From an uncultured Lachnospiraceae bacterium (lineage in GTDB: Bacteria > Bacillota > Clostridia > Lachnospirales > Lachnospiraceae), in assembly GCA_947652735.1 (NCBI GenBank), contig CANTEG010000011.1, forward strand, positions 1 to 64,000: a DNA stretch of 64,000 nucleotides, read 5' to 3'. Position numbers and translations under genes: made by a program. Shown here in pieces: positions 27,667-36,979 of this stretch. Every line of letters starts with the position of its first letter. The stretch's first letter is position 1. The notes under the pieces were generated by a model, which ran no database searches, was not told the origin of the DNA, and saw only the letters and a list, made by a program, of their open reading frames with translations.

Positions 27667-28608
27667 ATGATTGAAACTGTTGTTTCCGTTGATTTGATGG
27701 TGGAGGAAGAACTCAAGATTAAGAAAAACAGACTTGCACCTGATTTTCTGACGGGTTATGAAAAGAGAATATGTCTTGTTTCAGGCTTGTATGGAGATGA
27801 ACTTCAGGGACAGTATATATGTTATGAGGTTATCAAGCGTATTAAACATTCCTTTGATAAGCTAAGGGGAATTGTTGATGTATACCCAAGCTTAAATCCT
27901 ATGGGGTTAGATTCAAGAATCAGGGAAATTCCAGGCTCTGACATGGATATGAATGTTATATTTCCAGGGTCAAAATCAGGTGCTCTTGGAGAATATACCG
28001 CATCCTGTATTTTTGACGACATTTCAGGGGCGGATGTATGTATCGACCTTCATTCGAGCAATCTGTACATTCAGGAGATGCCGCAGGTAAGGATAAACAA
28101 TGACAGGGTGAATGAACTTCTGCCTCAGGCAAAGAAACTGGGACTTGATATGGTGTGGATTCATCCGAGTACGTCGGTTTTAAATGGAAGTCTTGCATAC
28201 TCCTTAAATGGTGTAGGCGTAAACACAATGGTGATTGAGTCGGGAGGTGCCTACAAAATCAATCAGGAGTACTGTAACAAAATTGTGGACGGTTTGTTTG
28301 TTTTAATGAAAAGCATCGGTGTATGGGCAGGAAAAACGGAAGATATCAAGGAATCAAGAGTTGTTTATGACAAGGACATTAAATATATCAATGCAGAGAG
28401 CAGTGGTATATTTATACCAAATGTCAATATATATGCCAATGTAAAAGCAGGAGATAAAATAGGTACTATAGTCAATGTCATTACTGGTTCGGAGGAGGAA
28501 ATTGTTTATGCATCGGATAACGGAATGATATGTTCCATCCGTGATTATCCTGTTATCGAAGAAGGGTCACTGATAGCACGTATATTAGGTGGTGATGCAA
28601 ATGAATAA
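27667..28608 (+). CDS. AspA/AstE-like (M14 family) deacylase homologue, first of a pair
   Basis: A 313-residue protein with the succinylglutamate desuccinylase/aspartoacylase fold. Normal members bind zinc through HxxE and a later His. Here the first histidine is Y42 (GLYGDE, E45 kept), and the later ligand DLH (H129) is kept. A catalytic-type Glu is present in VIESGGA. The C-terminal 80 residues form the usual beta-domain. Its activity is doubtful because one zinc ligand is missing. It overlaps the next gene, a diverged paralogue, by 8 bases, suggesting the two products work together. Confidence 0.75.
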   Translation: MIETVVSVDLMVEEELKIKKNRLAPDFLTGYEKRICLVSGLYGDELQGQYICYEVIKRIKHSFDKLRGIVDVYPSLNPMGLDSRIREIPGSDMDMNVIFPGSKSGALGEYTASCIFDDISGADVCIDLHSSNLYIQEMPQVRINNDRVNELLPQAKKLGLDMVWIHPSTSVLNGSLAYSLNGVGVNTMVIESGGAYKINQEYCNKIVDGLFVLMKSIGVWAGKTEDIKESRVVYDKDIKYINAESSGIFIPNVNIYANVKAGDKIGTIVNVITGSEEEIVYASDNGMICSIRDYPVIEEGSLIARILGGDANE

Positions 28609-29536
28609 AGAGATTATTTTTTCCATGAATACGGCATTTCGCGGTGAATATGTCATACATGGGTATTCATACGGACGGGGAGAACAATCGGCATGTATTG
28701 TTGGTGCAATGAGAGGAAATGAATATCAGCAGCTTTATATCTGTTCCCTTTTGGCAAAAAAGCTGGCGGAGCTTGAGGCACAGGGAAGCATTGCATCAGG
28801 GAAAGAAATTTTACTGATTCCTACATTGAATTACAGCTCCATGAATGCAAAGAAAAAGAGGTGGATATCGGATGATTCTGATATTAACAGGTCGTTTCCC
28901 GGAAATCCAAAGGGGCCTGCAACGAGTAGAATCGCAGCAACGCTTCTTGAGAGAATAAAAAATTACTCATACGGGATACAGTTCACCAGCTTTTATTTGC
29001 AGGGCAGGTCAATCCCGCATGTAAGGATGATGGCGACAGGAAAAGAGAGTATCAGTCTTGCAAATCTGTTTGGCATGCCTTATGTTTTAACAGGAGAAAA
29101 CAGGGCATTTGACAAGGTTACATTAAATTACAATCTGCAACTTCAGGGAACACAGGCATTTTCTGTCTATTCATCCACCACGGAGACGATAGATGATGCC
29201 AGTGCAAACATGGCAGTGTCCTCCGTCCTTAGATTTTTGACGAGAATGGGCATTATAAAATATGACTGTCATGGAGGATATATTTCCACAACCATTAACG
29301 AAAGTGCACTTGTGTCAATCAAGGCAGATGAGGCAGGTTTTTTCAGAAAGCTTGTGGAGGTGGACAGCGAGGTCAAAAGAGGACAGGTGCTTGCGGAGAT
29401 TGTAAATCCTATGGATGGCAGCGTAAAAGCAGAGATTGTGGCGTCGACAGATGGAATCGTTTTTTTCGTTCAGGATTCCCCTATGGTTTTCCAGAACGTA
29501 GTTGTATATAAGATAATTAGAAGAATACACCGATAG
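28601..29536 (+). CDS. degenerate AspA/AstE-like paralogue, second of the pair
   Basis: A 311-residue paralogue of the preceding protein with the same fold and length. The zinc site is further eroded: GAMRGNE has R38 for the first His (E41 kept), and the DLH motif is QFT (T129). It is therefore probably non-catalytic and may be a structural or ligand-binding partner of the upstream protein. The C-terminal part (VKRGQVLAEIVNP, GIVFFVQDSP) has the lipoyl-like beta form typical of the family. The start at 28601 follows AGGTGG and overlaps the upstream stop codon. In-frame GTG/ATG codons at 28589-28597 are alternatives. Confidence 0.7.
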   Translation: MNKEIIFSMNTAFRGEYVIHGYSYGRGEQSACIVGAMRGNEYQQLYICSLLAKKLAELEAQGSIASGKEILLIPTLNYSSMNAKKKRWISDDSDINRSFPGNPKGPATSRIAATLLERIKNYSYGIQFTSFYLQGRSIPHVRMMATGKESISLANLFGMPYVLTGENRAFDKVTLNYNLQLQGTQAFSVYSSTTETIDDASANMAVSSVLRFLTRMGIIKYDCHGGYISTTINESALVSIKADEAGFFRKLVEVDSEVKRGQVLAEIVNPMDGSVKAEIVASTDGIVFFVQDSPMVFQNVVVYKIIRRIHR

Positions 29537-29556
29537 GTGTTGCAAGGAGGAAAGAC

Positions 29557-32500
29557 ATGAGTAAGGTTAGAAGAGTTTATGTTGGTAAGAAGGAGGCATA
29601 TGGCGTTAAAGCGGCTGAGCTTAAAAAGCAGATAAAGGATTATCTGGGCATTAGGACAGAGGCTTTAAATGTTCTTGTAAGATATGACATTGAGGGAATA
29701 TCAGATGAAACATATGAAAAGGCAAAGGCAACTGTTTTTTCAGAACCGCCGACTGACATAGTGTATGAGGAGTCTTTCCCCGTAAAAGAAGGACAAATTG
29801 TATTTTCCCAGGAGTATCTCCCAGGACAGTTTGACCAGAGGGCAGATTCTGCGGAGCAGTGCGTAAAGCTTTTGGACGAGGAGGCAGAACCGATTATCAA
29901 ATCTGCCACAACCTATGTGATAACTGGTGAGATAACCAAGGAGCAGGTAGAGGCAATCAAAGAATATGTGGTGAACCCTGTTGATTCCCGTATTGCTGAT
30001 GAAGCAAAGCCTGAAACGATTGTCACCGAATTTGAGGAACCAAAGGATGTTATTATATTTGACGGCTTTAAGGATATGGATGAGGATAGCTTAAGAAAGC
30101 TGTATGATTCTCTTGGACTTGCCATGACATTTCAGGATTTCCTTCACATACAGAATTATTTTTCATCTGATGAAAAGAGAGATCCGTCAATGACGGAGAT
30201 TCGTGTGCTTGACACATACTGGTCAGACCATTGCCGTCATACAACATTTTCAACAGAGCTTAAAGGTGTCAGCTTTGATGACGGATATTACCATGACATG
30301 ATAAGCAATACCTATGACAGATATGTGGATGCAACAAAGGTTATGTACAAGGACAGAAATGATAAATTTATATGTCTGATGGATATTGCATTAATGGCAA
30401 TGAAAGAGCTTCGTGCTGCGGGAAAGCTTGAGGACATGGAGGTATCAGATGAGATAAATGCATGTTCAATTGTAGTTCCTGTGGAAATAGATGGAAAAAC
30501 AGAGGAATGGCTTGTAAGCTTTAAAAACGAAACCCACAATCATCCGACGGAAATTGAACCGTTCGGAGGTGCTGCAACATGTCTCGGAGGTGCAATCAGA
30601 GATCCGCTTTCAGGACGTTCTTATGTCTATCAGGCAATGAGAGTTACAGGTGCGGCAGACCCTACGGTGTCACTGAAGGATACAATAAAGGGAAAGCTTC
30701 CACAGAGAAAAATTGTTACCGTTGCAGCTGAGGGTTACTCATCATACGGAAACCAGATAGGTCTTGCCACAGGTCATGTAAATGAGGTATACCACCCAAA
30801 TTATGTGGCAAAAAGAATGGAGATTGGTGCGGTTATGGGAGCTGCACCGAGACGATGCGTAAAAAGACTTACATCCGACCCAGGAGACATTATTATTCTT
30901 CTTGGCGGACGCACGGGAAGAGATGGCTGCGGTGGAGCGACAGGCTCGTCCAAGGCACATACGGAAAGCTCCATTGAGACTTGTGGTGCAGAGGTGCAAA
31001 AGGGAAATGCACCTACAGAGCGTAAAATTCAGAGACTGTTCAGACGTGAGGAGGTTGCCTCACTGATAAAGAAGTGTAATGATTTTGGTGCGGGCGGTGT
31101 TTCCGTTGCCATAGGTGAGCTTGCAGATGGACTCCGTGTTGATTTGGACAAGGTGCCTAAGAAATATGCGGGACTTGACGGAACAGAGCTTGCAATATCA
31201 GAGTCCCAGGAGCGTATGGCAATCGTCATTGACCCGAAAGATGTGGATACAATGATGAAATATGCAAATGAAGAAAACCTTGAGGCAGTCTGTGTTGCAG
31301 TTGTAACTGAGGAGCCAAGACTTGTGCTTTGTTGGAGAGGTAAGGAAATTGTCAACTTAAAGCGGGCATTTCTTGACACAAACGGAGCACATCAGGAGAC
31401 AAATGTAAGTGTTGAGCTTCCTGATGAAAATGCAAAATATTTTGAGGAGAAAAAAGATACATCAGATATCAAAAAGCTTTGGCTTGATACACTTGCGGAC
31501 TTAAACGTCTGCTCACAAAAGGGACTTGTGGAAATGTTTGATTCTTCCATAGGTGCAGGAACGGTTACAATGCCTTACGGAGGAAAGTATCAGCTTTCAC
31601 CAACACAGACAATGATAGCTAAGCTGCCTGTCATGGAAGGAAAGACGGATACCGTCACGATGATGAGCTATGGCTTTGATCCATATTTGTCAACATGGAG
31701 TCCTTATCACGGAGCAATCTATGCAGTGCTTACTTCTGTTGCAAAGATTGCAGCGTCTGGCGGAGATGTAAGTAAAATAAGACTTACGTTCCAGGAATAT
31801 TTTGAGAGACTTGGTGCGGATCCATACAGATGGGGTAAGCCGTTAGCGGCACTTCTTGGAGCCTATGATGTACAGATGGGTCTGAAGCTTCCGTCAATCG
31901 GAGGAAAGGACTCCATGTCAGGTTCCTTTAATGACATTGATGTACCACCTACGCTTGTGTCATTTGCCGTGGATGTGGCAAGCTATAAGCATGTTGTTAC
32001 CACAGAGCTTAAGCGTGCAGGAAATGTTCTTTTGAAGTTTGATATTGACAGAAATGCGTATGATATTCCTGATTATGAGGATGCTCTTTCCAAGTATGAT
32101 AAGCTTTATAAGGCAGCCAGGGAAGGTCTTGTGGAGTCAGCCTATGCGGTAGGCTTTGGCGGAATTATCGAGGCTGTGAGCAAGATGGCATTTGGAAACA
32201 AGCTCGGTGTAAGCATAGATGCAGGGGTTACGGCAGATGCACTTACAAGGAAAGACTACGGTTCTATTATTATTGAGGTTAAAAAGGAACATGTGTCGGC
32301 TTTTGACTTTGCATATGTAATTGGTACGGTGGAAGATGCAGCGGAATTTGTTTTCGGAAACACAAGTGTATCGATGGAAGATGCACTTAACGCGTGGACA
32401 AATAAACTGGAAAAGGTATTTCCGACAGAGTCCGGTGTCAGCCAAAACCACAAAGTTGATGACACACTAAAAATAGAAGACGGAATTGTAAAATCAGATA

Positions 32501-33342
32501 TATTTGATGCGGGAAGCATTCTTGTGGCAAAAAATAAGGTCGCAAGGCCAAAGGTATTTATTCCTGTATTCCCTGGTACAAACTGTGAGTACGATTCTAT
32601 GAAGGCATTTGCCGATGCAGGTGCGGATGTAAATGCAATTGTATTCAAAAATCAAAATCCACAGGATATCAGAGATTCAGTGGAGGCATTTACGAAAGCA
32701 ATCAGCGAAAGCCAGATTATAATGTTCCCAGGTGGATTTTCGGCAGGTGATGAGCCTGACGGTTCCGGAAAGTTTATTGCCACTGCATTCAGAAATGCCA
32801 AGATTTCCGATGCGGTAATGAAGCTTTTACATGAGAGGGATGGTCTTGCACTTGGAATCTGTAACGGCTTCCAGGCACTGATTAAGCTTGGGCTTGCACT
32901 TTACGGTGAAATCAGACCGCAAAGTGATGACGCACCGACACTGACGATGAACAGCATCGGACGTCACCAGTCAAAGATGGTATATACTAAGGTTGTGTCA
33001 AACAAAAGCCCGTGGCTTTCAAAGGCTGAGCTTGGTGGTGTATATGCCATACCTGCGTCACATGGTGAGGGACGTTTTGTTGCAAACAATGCGTGGATTA
33101 AGAAGCTGTTTGATAACGGGCAGGTTGCAACCCAGTATGTGGATGCTGACGGAAATCCGACGATGGATGAATATTATAATGTAAACGGTTCATACTACGC
33201 CATAGAGGGTATTACAAGCCCTGATGGAAGAATACTCGGAAAGATGGCTCACTCAGAACGAAAGGGTGACGCTGTTTCCATCAATATATATGGTGAGAAG
33301 GACCAAAAGATATTTGAATCGGGAGTGGCGTACTTCTCTTAA
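29557..33342 (+). CDS. purL: phosphoribosylformylglycinamidine synthase, long fused form
   Basis: A 1261-residue single-chain enzyme of purine synthesis that converts FGAR and glutamine to FGAM with ATP. The order is an N-terminal PurS-like segment, a linker, two PurM-like ATP-binding halves (with SDHCRHTTFST, FKNETHNHPTE and GGKDSMSG) and a C-terminal class I glutaminase (FPGTNCE, FPGGFSAGDE, and the nucleophile Cys in LGICNGFQAL near residue 1105). Its size matches the large clostridial/proteobacterial type, which needs no separate PurS or PurQ. AAGGAGG precedes the ATG. No other pur genes adjoin it. Confidence 0.97.
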   Translation: MSKVRRVYVGKKEAYGVKAAELKKQIKDYLGIRTEALNVLVRYDIEGISDETYEKAKATVFSEPPTDIVYEESFPVKEGQIVFSQEYLPGQFDQRADSAEQCVKLLDEEAEPIIKSATTYVITGEITKEQVEAIKEYVVNPVDSRIADEAKPETIVTEFEEPKDVIIFDGFKDMDEDSLRKLYDSLGLAMTFQDFLHIQNYFSSDEKRDPSMTEIRVLDTYWSDHCRHTTFSTELKGVSFDDGYYHDMISNTYDRYVDATKVMYKDRNDKFICLMDIALMAMKELRAAGKLEDMEVSDEINACSIVVPVEIDGKTEEWLVSFKNETHNHPTEIEPFGGAATCLGGAIRDPLSGRSYVYQAMRVTGAADPTVSLKDTIKGKLPQRKIVTVAAEGYSSYGNQIGLATGHVNEVYHPNYVAKRMEIGAVMGAAPRRCVKRLTSDPGDIIILLGGRTGRDGCGGATGSSKAHTESSIETCGAEVQKGNAPTERKIQRLFRREEVASLIKKCNDFGAGGVSVAIGELADGLRVDLDKVPKKYAGLDGTELAISESQERMAIVIDPKDVDTMMKYANEENLEAVCVAVVTEEPRLVLCWRGKEIVNLKRAFLDTNGAHQETNVSVELPDENAKYFEEKKDTSDIKKLWLDTLADLNVCSQKGLVEMFDSSIGAGTVTMPYGGKYQLSPTQTMIAKLPVMEGKTDTVTMMSYGFDPYLSTWSPYHGAIYAVLTSVAKIAASGGDVSKIRLTFQEYFERLGADPYRWGKPLAALLGAYDVQMGLKLPSIGGKDSMSGSFNDIDVPPTLVSFAVDVASYKHVVTTELKRAGNVLLKFDIDRNAYDIPDYEDALSKYDKLYKAAREGLVESAYAVGFGGIIEAVSKMAFGNKLGVSIDAGVTADALTRKDYGSIIIEVKKEHVSAFDFAYVIGTVEDAAEFVFGNTSVSMEDALNAWTNKLEKVFPTESGVSQNHKVDDTLKIEDGIVKSDIFDAGSILVAKNKVARPKVFIPVFPGTNCEYDSMKAFADAGADVNAIVFKNQNPQDIRDSVEAFTKAISESQIIMFPGGFSAGDEPDGSGKFIATAFRNAKISDAVMKLLHERDGLALGICNGFQALIKLGLALYGEIRPQSDDAPTLTMNSIGRHQSKMVYTKVVSNKSPWLSKAELGGVYAIPASHGEGRFVANNAWIKKLFDNGQVATQYVDADGNPTMDEYYNVNGSYYAIEGITSPDGRILGKMAHSERKGDAVSINIYGEKDQKIFESGVAYFS

Positions 33343-33363
33343 AATAATACAAGGAGGTCTGCT

Positions 33364-34590
33364 ATGGACAGAAACAGAAAGCTTTTCATTTGTTTTGTGA
33401 TGTTTATTGTTGCAATCATAGCAGGCTTTTTTGAAACAACAGTTATGCTCGATAAGGAGAAGGTGCCTGACCCGGCAACCAGCTCTGATGCCTCAGATGA
33501 TGGATATGGATTTAACAGCCAGGTTGTCATTCAGGCATCAATCATCGGTACATCGGCGATCATAACAGATGAATATGACAGAGCAATAGAAAAGATTATT
33601 AAAAATATGACGGTTGAGGAAAAGGTTGGCCAGCTTTTCTTCATAAAAAATGATAACCGGTTTGACGAATCCGTTTTAAAGGATTATCCTGTTGGCGGTA
33701 TTATTTTGTTTGCCAGTGATTTTGAACATAAAAGCAAAGAACAACTGACGGAGTCTCTTGCTGCCTTTCAGGCGGCAAGTAAGTATCCGCTCTTGATTGG
33801 AGTCGATGAGGAGGGCGGAACCGTTGTTAGATTAAGTAAGTACAGGGCACTTGCCGATTATGAATTTAAGTCACCTCAGGATATATATAAGGATGGTGGA
33901 TTTGAAGCTATACGCAATGATACAAAAGAAAAGGCGGAGCTTCTGCTTTCCTATGGAATAAATGTAAATTTTGCACCTGTGTGTGATATATCAGTGAACA
34001 GACGTGATTTTATTTACAAGAGAAGCTTTGGTAAGGGTGCAGTGGAGACTTCTGAGTATGTTAAAACTGTTGTGGAGGTTATGAATGAGGAGAAAATCGG
34101 ATGTGTGTTAAAGCATTTTCCGGGATACGGAAATAATGGTGATACACACAATGACATCATCCATGACAGGCGTGATTACCAGACTATCGAAACCCAAGAT
34201 TTTAAACCTTTTATAGCAGGGATAGATGCAGGAGCAGGATGTGTTCTTGTAAGCCATAACATTATTGACTGCATGGATTCCAAGTGGCCGGCATCCCTTT
34301 CTTACTATATACACAGTCTGCTAAGAACCGAACTTGCATTTGACGGAGTCATTATTACGGATGACCTTATGATGGGCGGAGTATCAAAGTTTGTCAGTGA
34401 TAGTGAAGCACCGGTTCTGGCAATTAGGGCGGGAAATGATATGCTTCTTTCCACAAATTATGCCTTGCATTACAATGCAGTTCTTGAGGCTGTGAAAAAT
34501 GGTGATATTACGGAAAAGAGAATCGATGAGTCTGTGAGACGTATTCTCAGGTGGAAGTATTCTTTGGGGCTTATACAGCTAAATGATTAG
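33364..34590 (+). CDS. GH3 beta-N-acetylhexosaminidase-like protein, membrane-anchored
   Basis: A 408-residue glycosidase of the NagZ-like GH3 group. Residues 6-26 form an N-terminal signal anchor, then a linker of about 40 residues, then a TIM barrel. Family signatures are VDEEGGTV, KHFPGYGNNGDTHND (with the histidine that acts as acid/base) and the nucleophile Asp in ITDDLMMGG. It probably removes GlcNAc from muropeptides or other glycans outside the membrane. It starts 21 bases after purL behind AAGGAGG. Confidence 0.88.
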   Translation: MDRNRKLFICFVMFIVAIIAGFFETTVMLDKEKVPDPATSSDASDDGYGFNSQVVIQASIIGTSAIITDEYDRAIEKIIKNMTVEEKVGQLFFIKNDNRFDESVLKDYPVGGIILFASDFEHKSKEQLTESLAAFQAASKYPLLIGVDEEGGTVVRLSKYRALADYEFKSPQDIYKDGGFEAIRNDTKEKAELLLSYGINVNFAPVCDISVNRRDFIYKRSFGKGAVETSEYVKTVVEVMNEEKIGCVLKHFPGYGNNGDTHNDIIHDRRDYQTIETQDFKPFIAGIDAGAGCVLVSHNIIDCMDSKWPASLSYYIHSLLRTELAFDGVIITDDLMMGGVSKFVSDSEAPVLAIRAGNDMLLSTNYALHYNAVLEAVKNGDITEKRIDESVRRILRWKYSLGLIQLND

Positions 34591-34639
34591 ATAAATTACA
34601 GTGAAACGGCAAACGGTTTTTACGGTTTTGGAGGTTCAT

Positions 34640-35077
34640 ATGCAGGAAATTGAATCGATGATGATGGTTAATCTGAATAAATTCAGAAAACTTAATGAAC
34701 AAAGACTTGAATATATTATGGAAAAATATGATTTGAGAAAAATAGATATGGAAATCATTATCTACTTACATAAGTTCGAAAACGTTAAAACGGCAAAGGA
34801 TATTGCAGCTACGGAAATGTTTACAAAGGGTCATATATCACAGTCCGTAAAAAGATTAAAGGAACGGGAATATATTACAGTGACTCAGGATATATCTGAT
34901 TTGCGTGTCCAAAATCTGCATATCACTGACAAGGTGATACCTGTACTTGAGGAGATTGACAGTATAAAGTCAGACATGGAGGCTTGTGTGTTTTCAGGTG
35001 TGACTGAGGAAGAAATCGCAGTTATGAAAACTGTGTTTGAAAAAATGTGTGATAATATAAACAAAATGTTGAAGTAG
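34640..35077 (+). CDS. MarR-family transcriptional regulator
   Basis: A 145-residue winged-helix protein. The recognition region is AKDIAATEMFTKGHISQSVKRL (about residues 53-74), followed by the wing (REYITVTQD..DLRVQNLHIT) and C-terminal dimer helices. The start at 34640 follows TTGGAGG. A GTG 13 codons upstream is the other option. It lies 10 bases before rsmE, so it may be co-transcribed with it. The regulated genes are unknown. Confidence 0.87.
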   Translation: MQEIESMMMVNLNKFRKLNEQRLEYIMEKYDLRKIDMEIIIYLHKFENVKTAKDIAATEMFTKGHISQSVKRLKEREYITVTQDISDLRVQNLHITDKVIPVLEEIDSIKSDMEACVFSGVTEEEIAVMKTVFEKMCDNINKMLK

Positions 35078-35087
35078 AGGCTTATTT

Positions 35088-35825
35088 ATGCATAGATTTT
35101 ACGTGGATGATTTTAATGGAAACGGTAAGGAAATTCATATAACAGGCAGTGATGTCAATCACATAAAAAATGTATTAAGACTGAAAATTGGGGATATGAT
35201 TACCGTAAGTGACGGTTCAGGAACAGATTATATTTGTAAAATAGATGATATTATGTCTGACGTGGTAGTTGCTGCCATAGAGGATGTGATGAGGAATGCG
35301 GCTGAGCTTGGTACTAAGATAACCCTGTTTCAAGGGATGCCTAAGTCGGATAAGCTTGAATTTATTATTCAAAAGGCAGTTGAGCTTGGTGTGACAGAGA
35401 TTGTTCCCGTGATTACAAAGCGCACGGTTGCAAAGCCGGATAAGGGGAAACAGGAAAAAAAGCTTGCAAGATACAATGCCATTGCAGAGTCGGCAGCCAA
35501 ACAGTCGGGACGTGGAATTATTCCTGTTGTAAAGCCGTTTCTGTCATTTGGGGAGGCACTTTCCTATGCAAAGGGCTTGGATATGAACATGATACCTTAT
35601 GAGGAAGCATTGGGTATTGAATATTCAAGAGAGGTTATAAAAAGTATAAAGGGAAAGAAAAGTCTTGGAATATTTATAGGACCTGAGGGCGGCTTTGCCA
35701 AGGAGGAAGTTGAGGCGGCAAAGGATATGGGGGCACACTGTATCACCCTCGGCAATAGAATTTTAAGAACAGAGACAGCAGGGCTTGTGGTGCTGTCCAT
35801 TATTATGTTTTTCTTAGAGGAGTAA
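35088..35825 (+). CDS. rsmE: 16S rRNA (uracil-1498-N3)-methyltransferase
   Basis: A 245-residue SPOUT-class methyltransferase with an N-terminal PUA-like domain (HITGSDVNHIKNVLRLK) and a C-terminal knotted domain with the SAM-binding signatures IGPEGGF and LGNRILRTETA. It modifies U1498 of 16S rRNA. It begins 10 bases after the MarR gene and its stop is 2 bases before the cysteine desulfurase start, so translation is coupled. Confidence 0.95.
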   Translation: MHRFYVDDFNGNGKEIHITGSDVNHIKNVLRLKIGDMITVSDGSGTDYICKIDDIMSDVVVAAIEDVMRNAAELGTKITLFQGMPKSDKLEFIIQKAVELGVTEIVPVITKRTVAKPDKGKQEKKLARYNAIAESAAKQSGRGIIPVVKPFLSFGEALSYAKGLDMNMIPYEEALGIEYSREVIKSIKGKKSLGIFIGPEGGFAKEEVEAAKDMGAHCITLGNRILRTETAGLVVLSIIMFFLEE

Positions 35826-35827
35826 AA

Positions 35828-36970
35828 ATGGAAGTATATTTTGACAATGCGGCAACAACAGCCGTTTACCCTGAGGTGAAAGAGCTAATGGTAAAGCTAA
35901 TGGAGGAGGATTACGGTAATCCGTCATCGCTCCACATGAAAGGGATAATGGCTGAAAATTATATAAAAGAAGCAAGAAACCAAATTGCAAGGCATTTAAA
36001 ATGTCAGGAAAAGGAGCTCGTGTTTACATCGGGAGGAACTGAATCAAACAACCTTGCCATCCTTGGCGCGGCACTGGCAAAAAGAAGGGCAGGAAAGCAC
36101 ATCATTACAACAGGAATTGAGCATGCATCCGTGCGTGAAACAGCAGAGTTTCTGTCAAAGGAGGGCTTTCTGATAAGCTATGTGGATGTCGACGAAACAG
36201 GCAGGGTAGATTTGGAACATTTAAAATCCCTTATCAGGGAGGATACCATACTTGTGTCAACCATGTATGTCAATAATGAAATTGGGACAATCGAACCGAT
36301 TGCCGACATTGCAAAGCTTGTACATGATGAAAGCAAATCAGCCCTTTATCATGTGGATGGGGTTCAGGCATTCGGAAAGCTTACATTTTCTCCAAAGAAG
36401 CTCGGTGTTGACCTTCTTAGCATCAGTGGTCATAAAATCCACGGACCAAAGGGGTCGGGAGCGTTATACATTAAGGATGGTGTACGTATCAGACCGATTA
36501 TATACGGTGGCGGCCAGCAAAAGGCAATGCGTTCCGGCACGGAAAATGTCCCTGCAATTGCGGGAATGGGTCTTGCTGCTGATATTATTTACACAAACCA
36601 TGGTGAGAGAATTGAAAAAATAAAAGCTCTTAAGGACAGGTTTATTGAGCATGTAACAAAGCTGGAACGTGTATTTGACAACAGTGGTGATGCTCCGCAT
36701 ATTGCAAGTGTGAGCTTTGCGGGTGTGAGAAGCGAGGTTATGCTTCATGCTCTTGAGGAAAGAGGAATCTATGTGTCCTCTGGGTCTGCATGTTCATCAA
36801 ACAAGCAACATGCAAGCAATGTGTTAACGGCCATTAAGCTTCCGCAGGAAAGACTGGAGTCAACTTTAAGATTCAGTTTTTCAGAATTTAATACAATGGA
36901 AGAGCTTAATTATACATTAAATGTCATAGATGAATTACTGCCTGTACTCAGGCGGTATGTGAGAAAGTAG
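35828..36970 (+). CDS. cysteine desulfurase (NifS/IscS type) paired with ThiI
   Basis: A 380-residue PLP enzyme that removes sulfur from cysteine as a persulfide. The PLP lysine is in ISGHKIHGPKG (near residue 203), the TGIEHASV region contacts PLP, and the active cysteine lies in the short loop SGSACSS (near residue 320). The gene starts EVYFDNAATT. It sits 9 bases upstream of thiI, so the likely sulfur acceptor is ThiI for 4-thiouridine in tRNA, rather than general Fe-S assembly. Confidence 0.93.
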   Translation: MEVYFDNAATTAVYPEVKELMVKLMEEDYGNPSSLHMKGIMAENYIKEARNQIARHLKCQEKELVFTSGGTESNNLAILGAALAKRRAGKHIITTGIEHASVRETAEFLSKEGFLISYVDVDETGRVDLEHLKSLIREDTILVSTMYVNNEIGTIEPIADIAKLVHDESKSALYHVDGVQAFGKLTFSPKKLGVDLLSISGHKIHGPKGSGALYIKDGVRIRPIIYGGGQQKAMRSGTENVPAIAGMGLAADIIYTNHGERIEKIKALKDRFIEHVTKLERVFDNSGDAPHIASVSFAGVRSEVMLHALEERGIYVSSGSACSSNKQHASNVLTAIKLPQERLESTLRFSFSEFNTMEELNYTLNVIDELLPVLRRYVRK

Positions 36971-36979
36971 AGGATAGTC

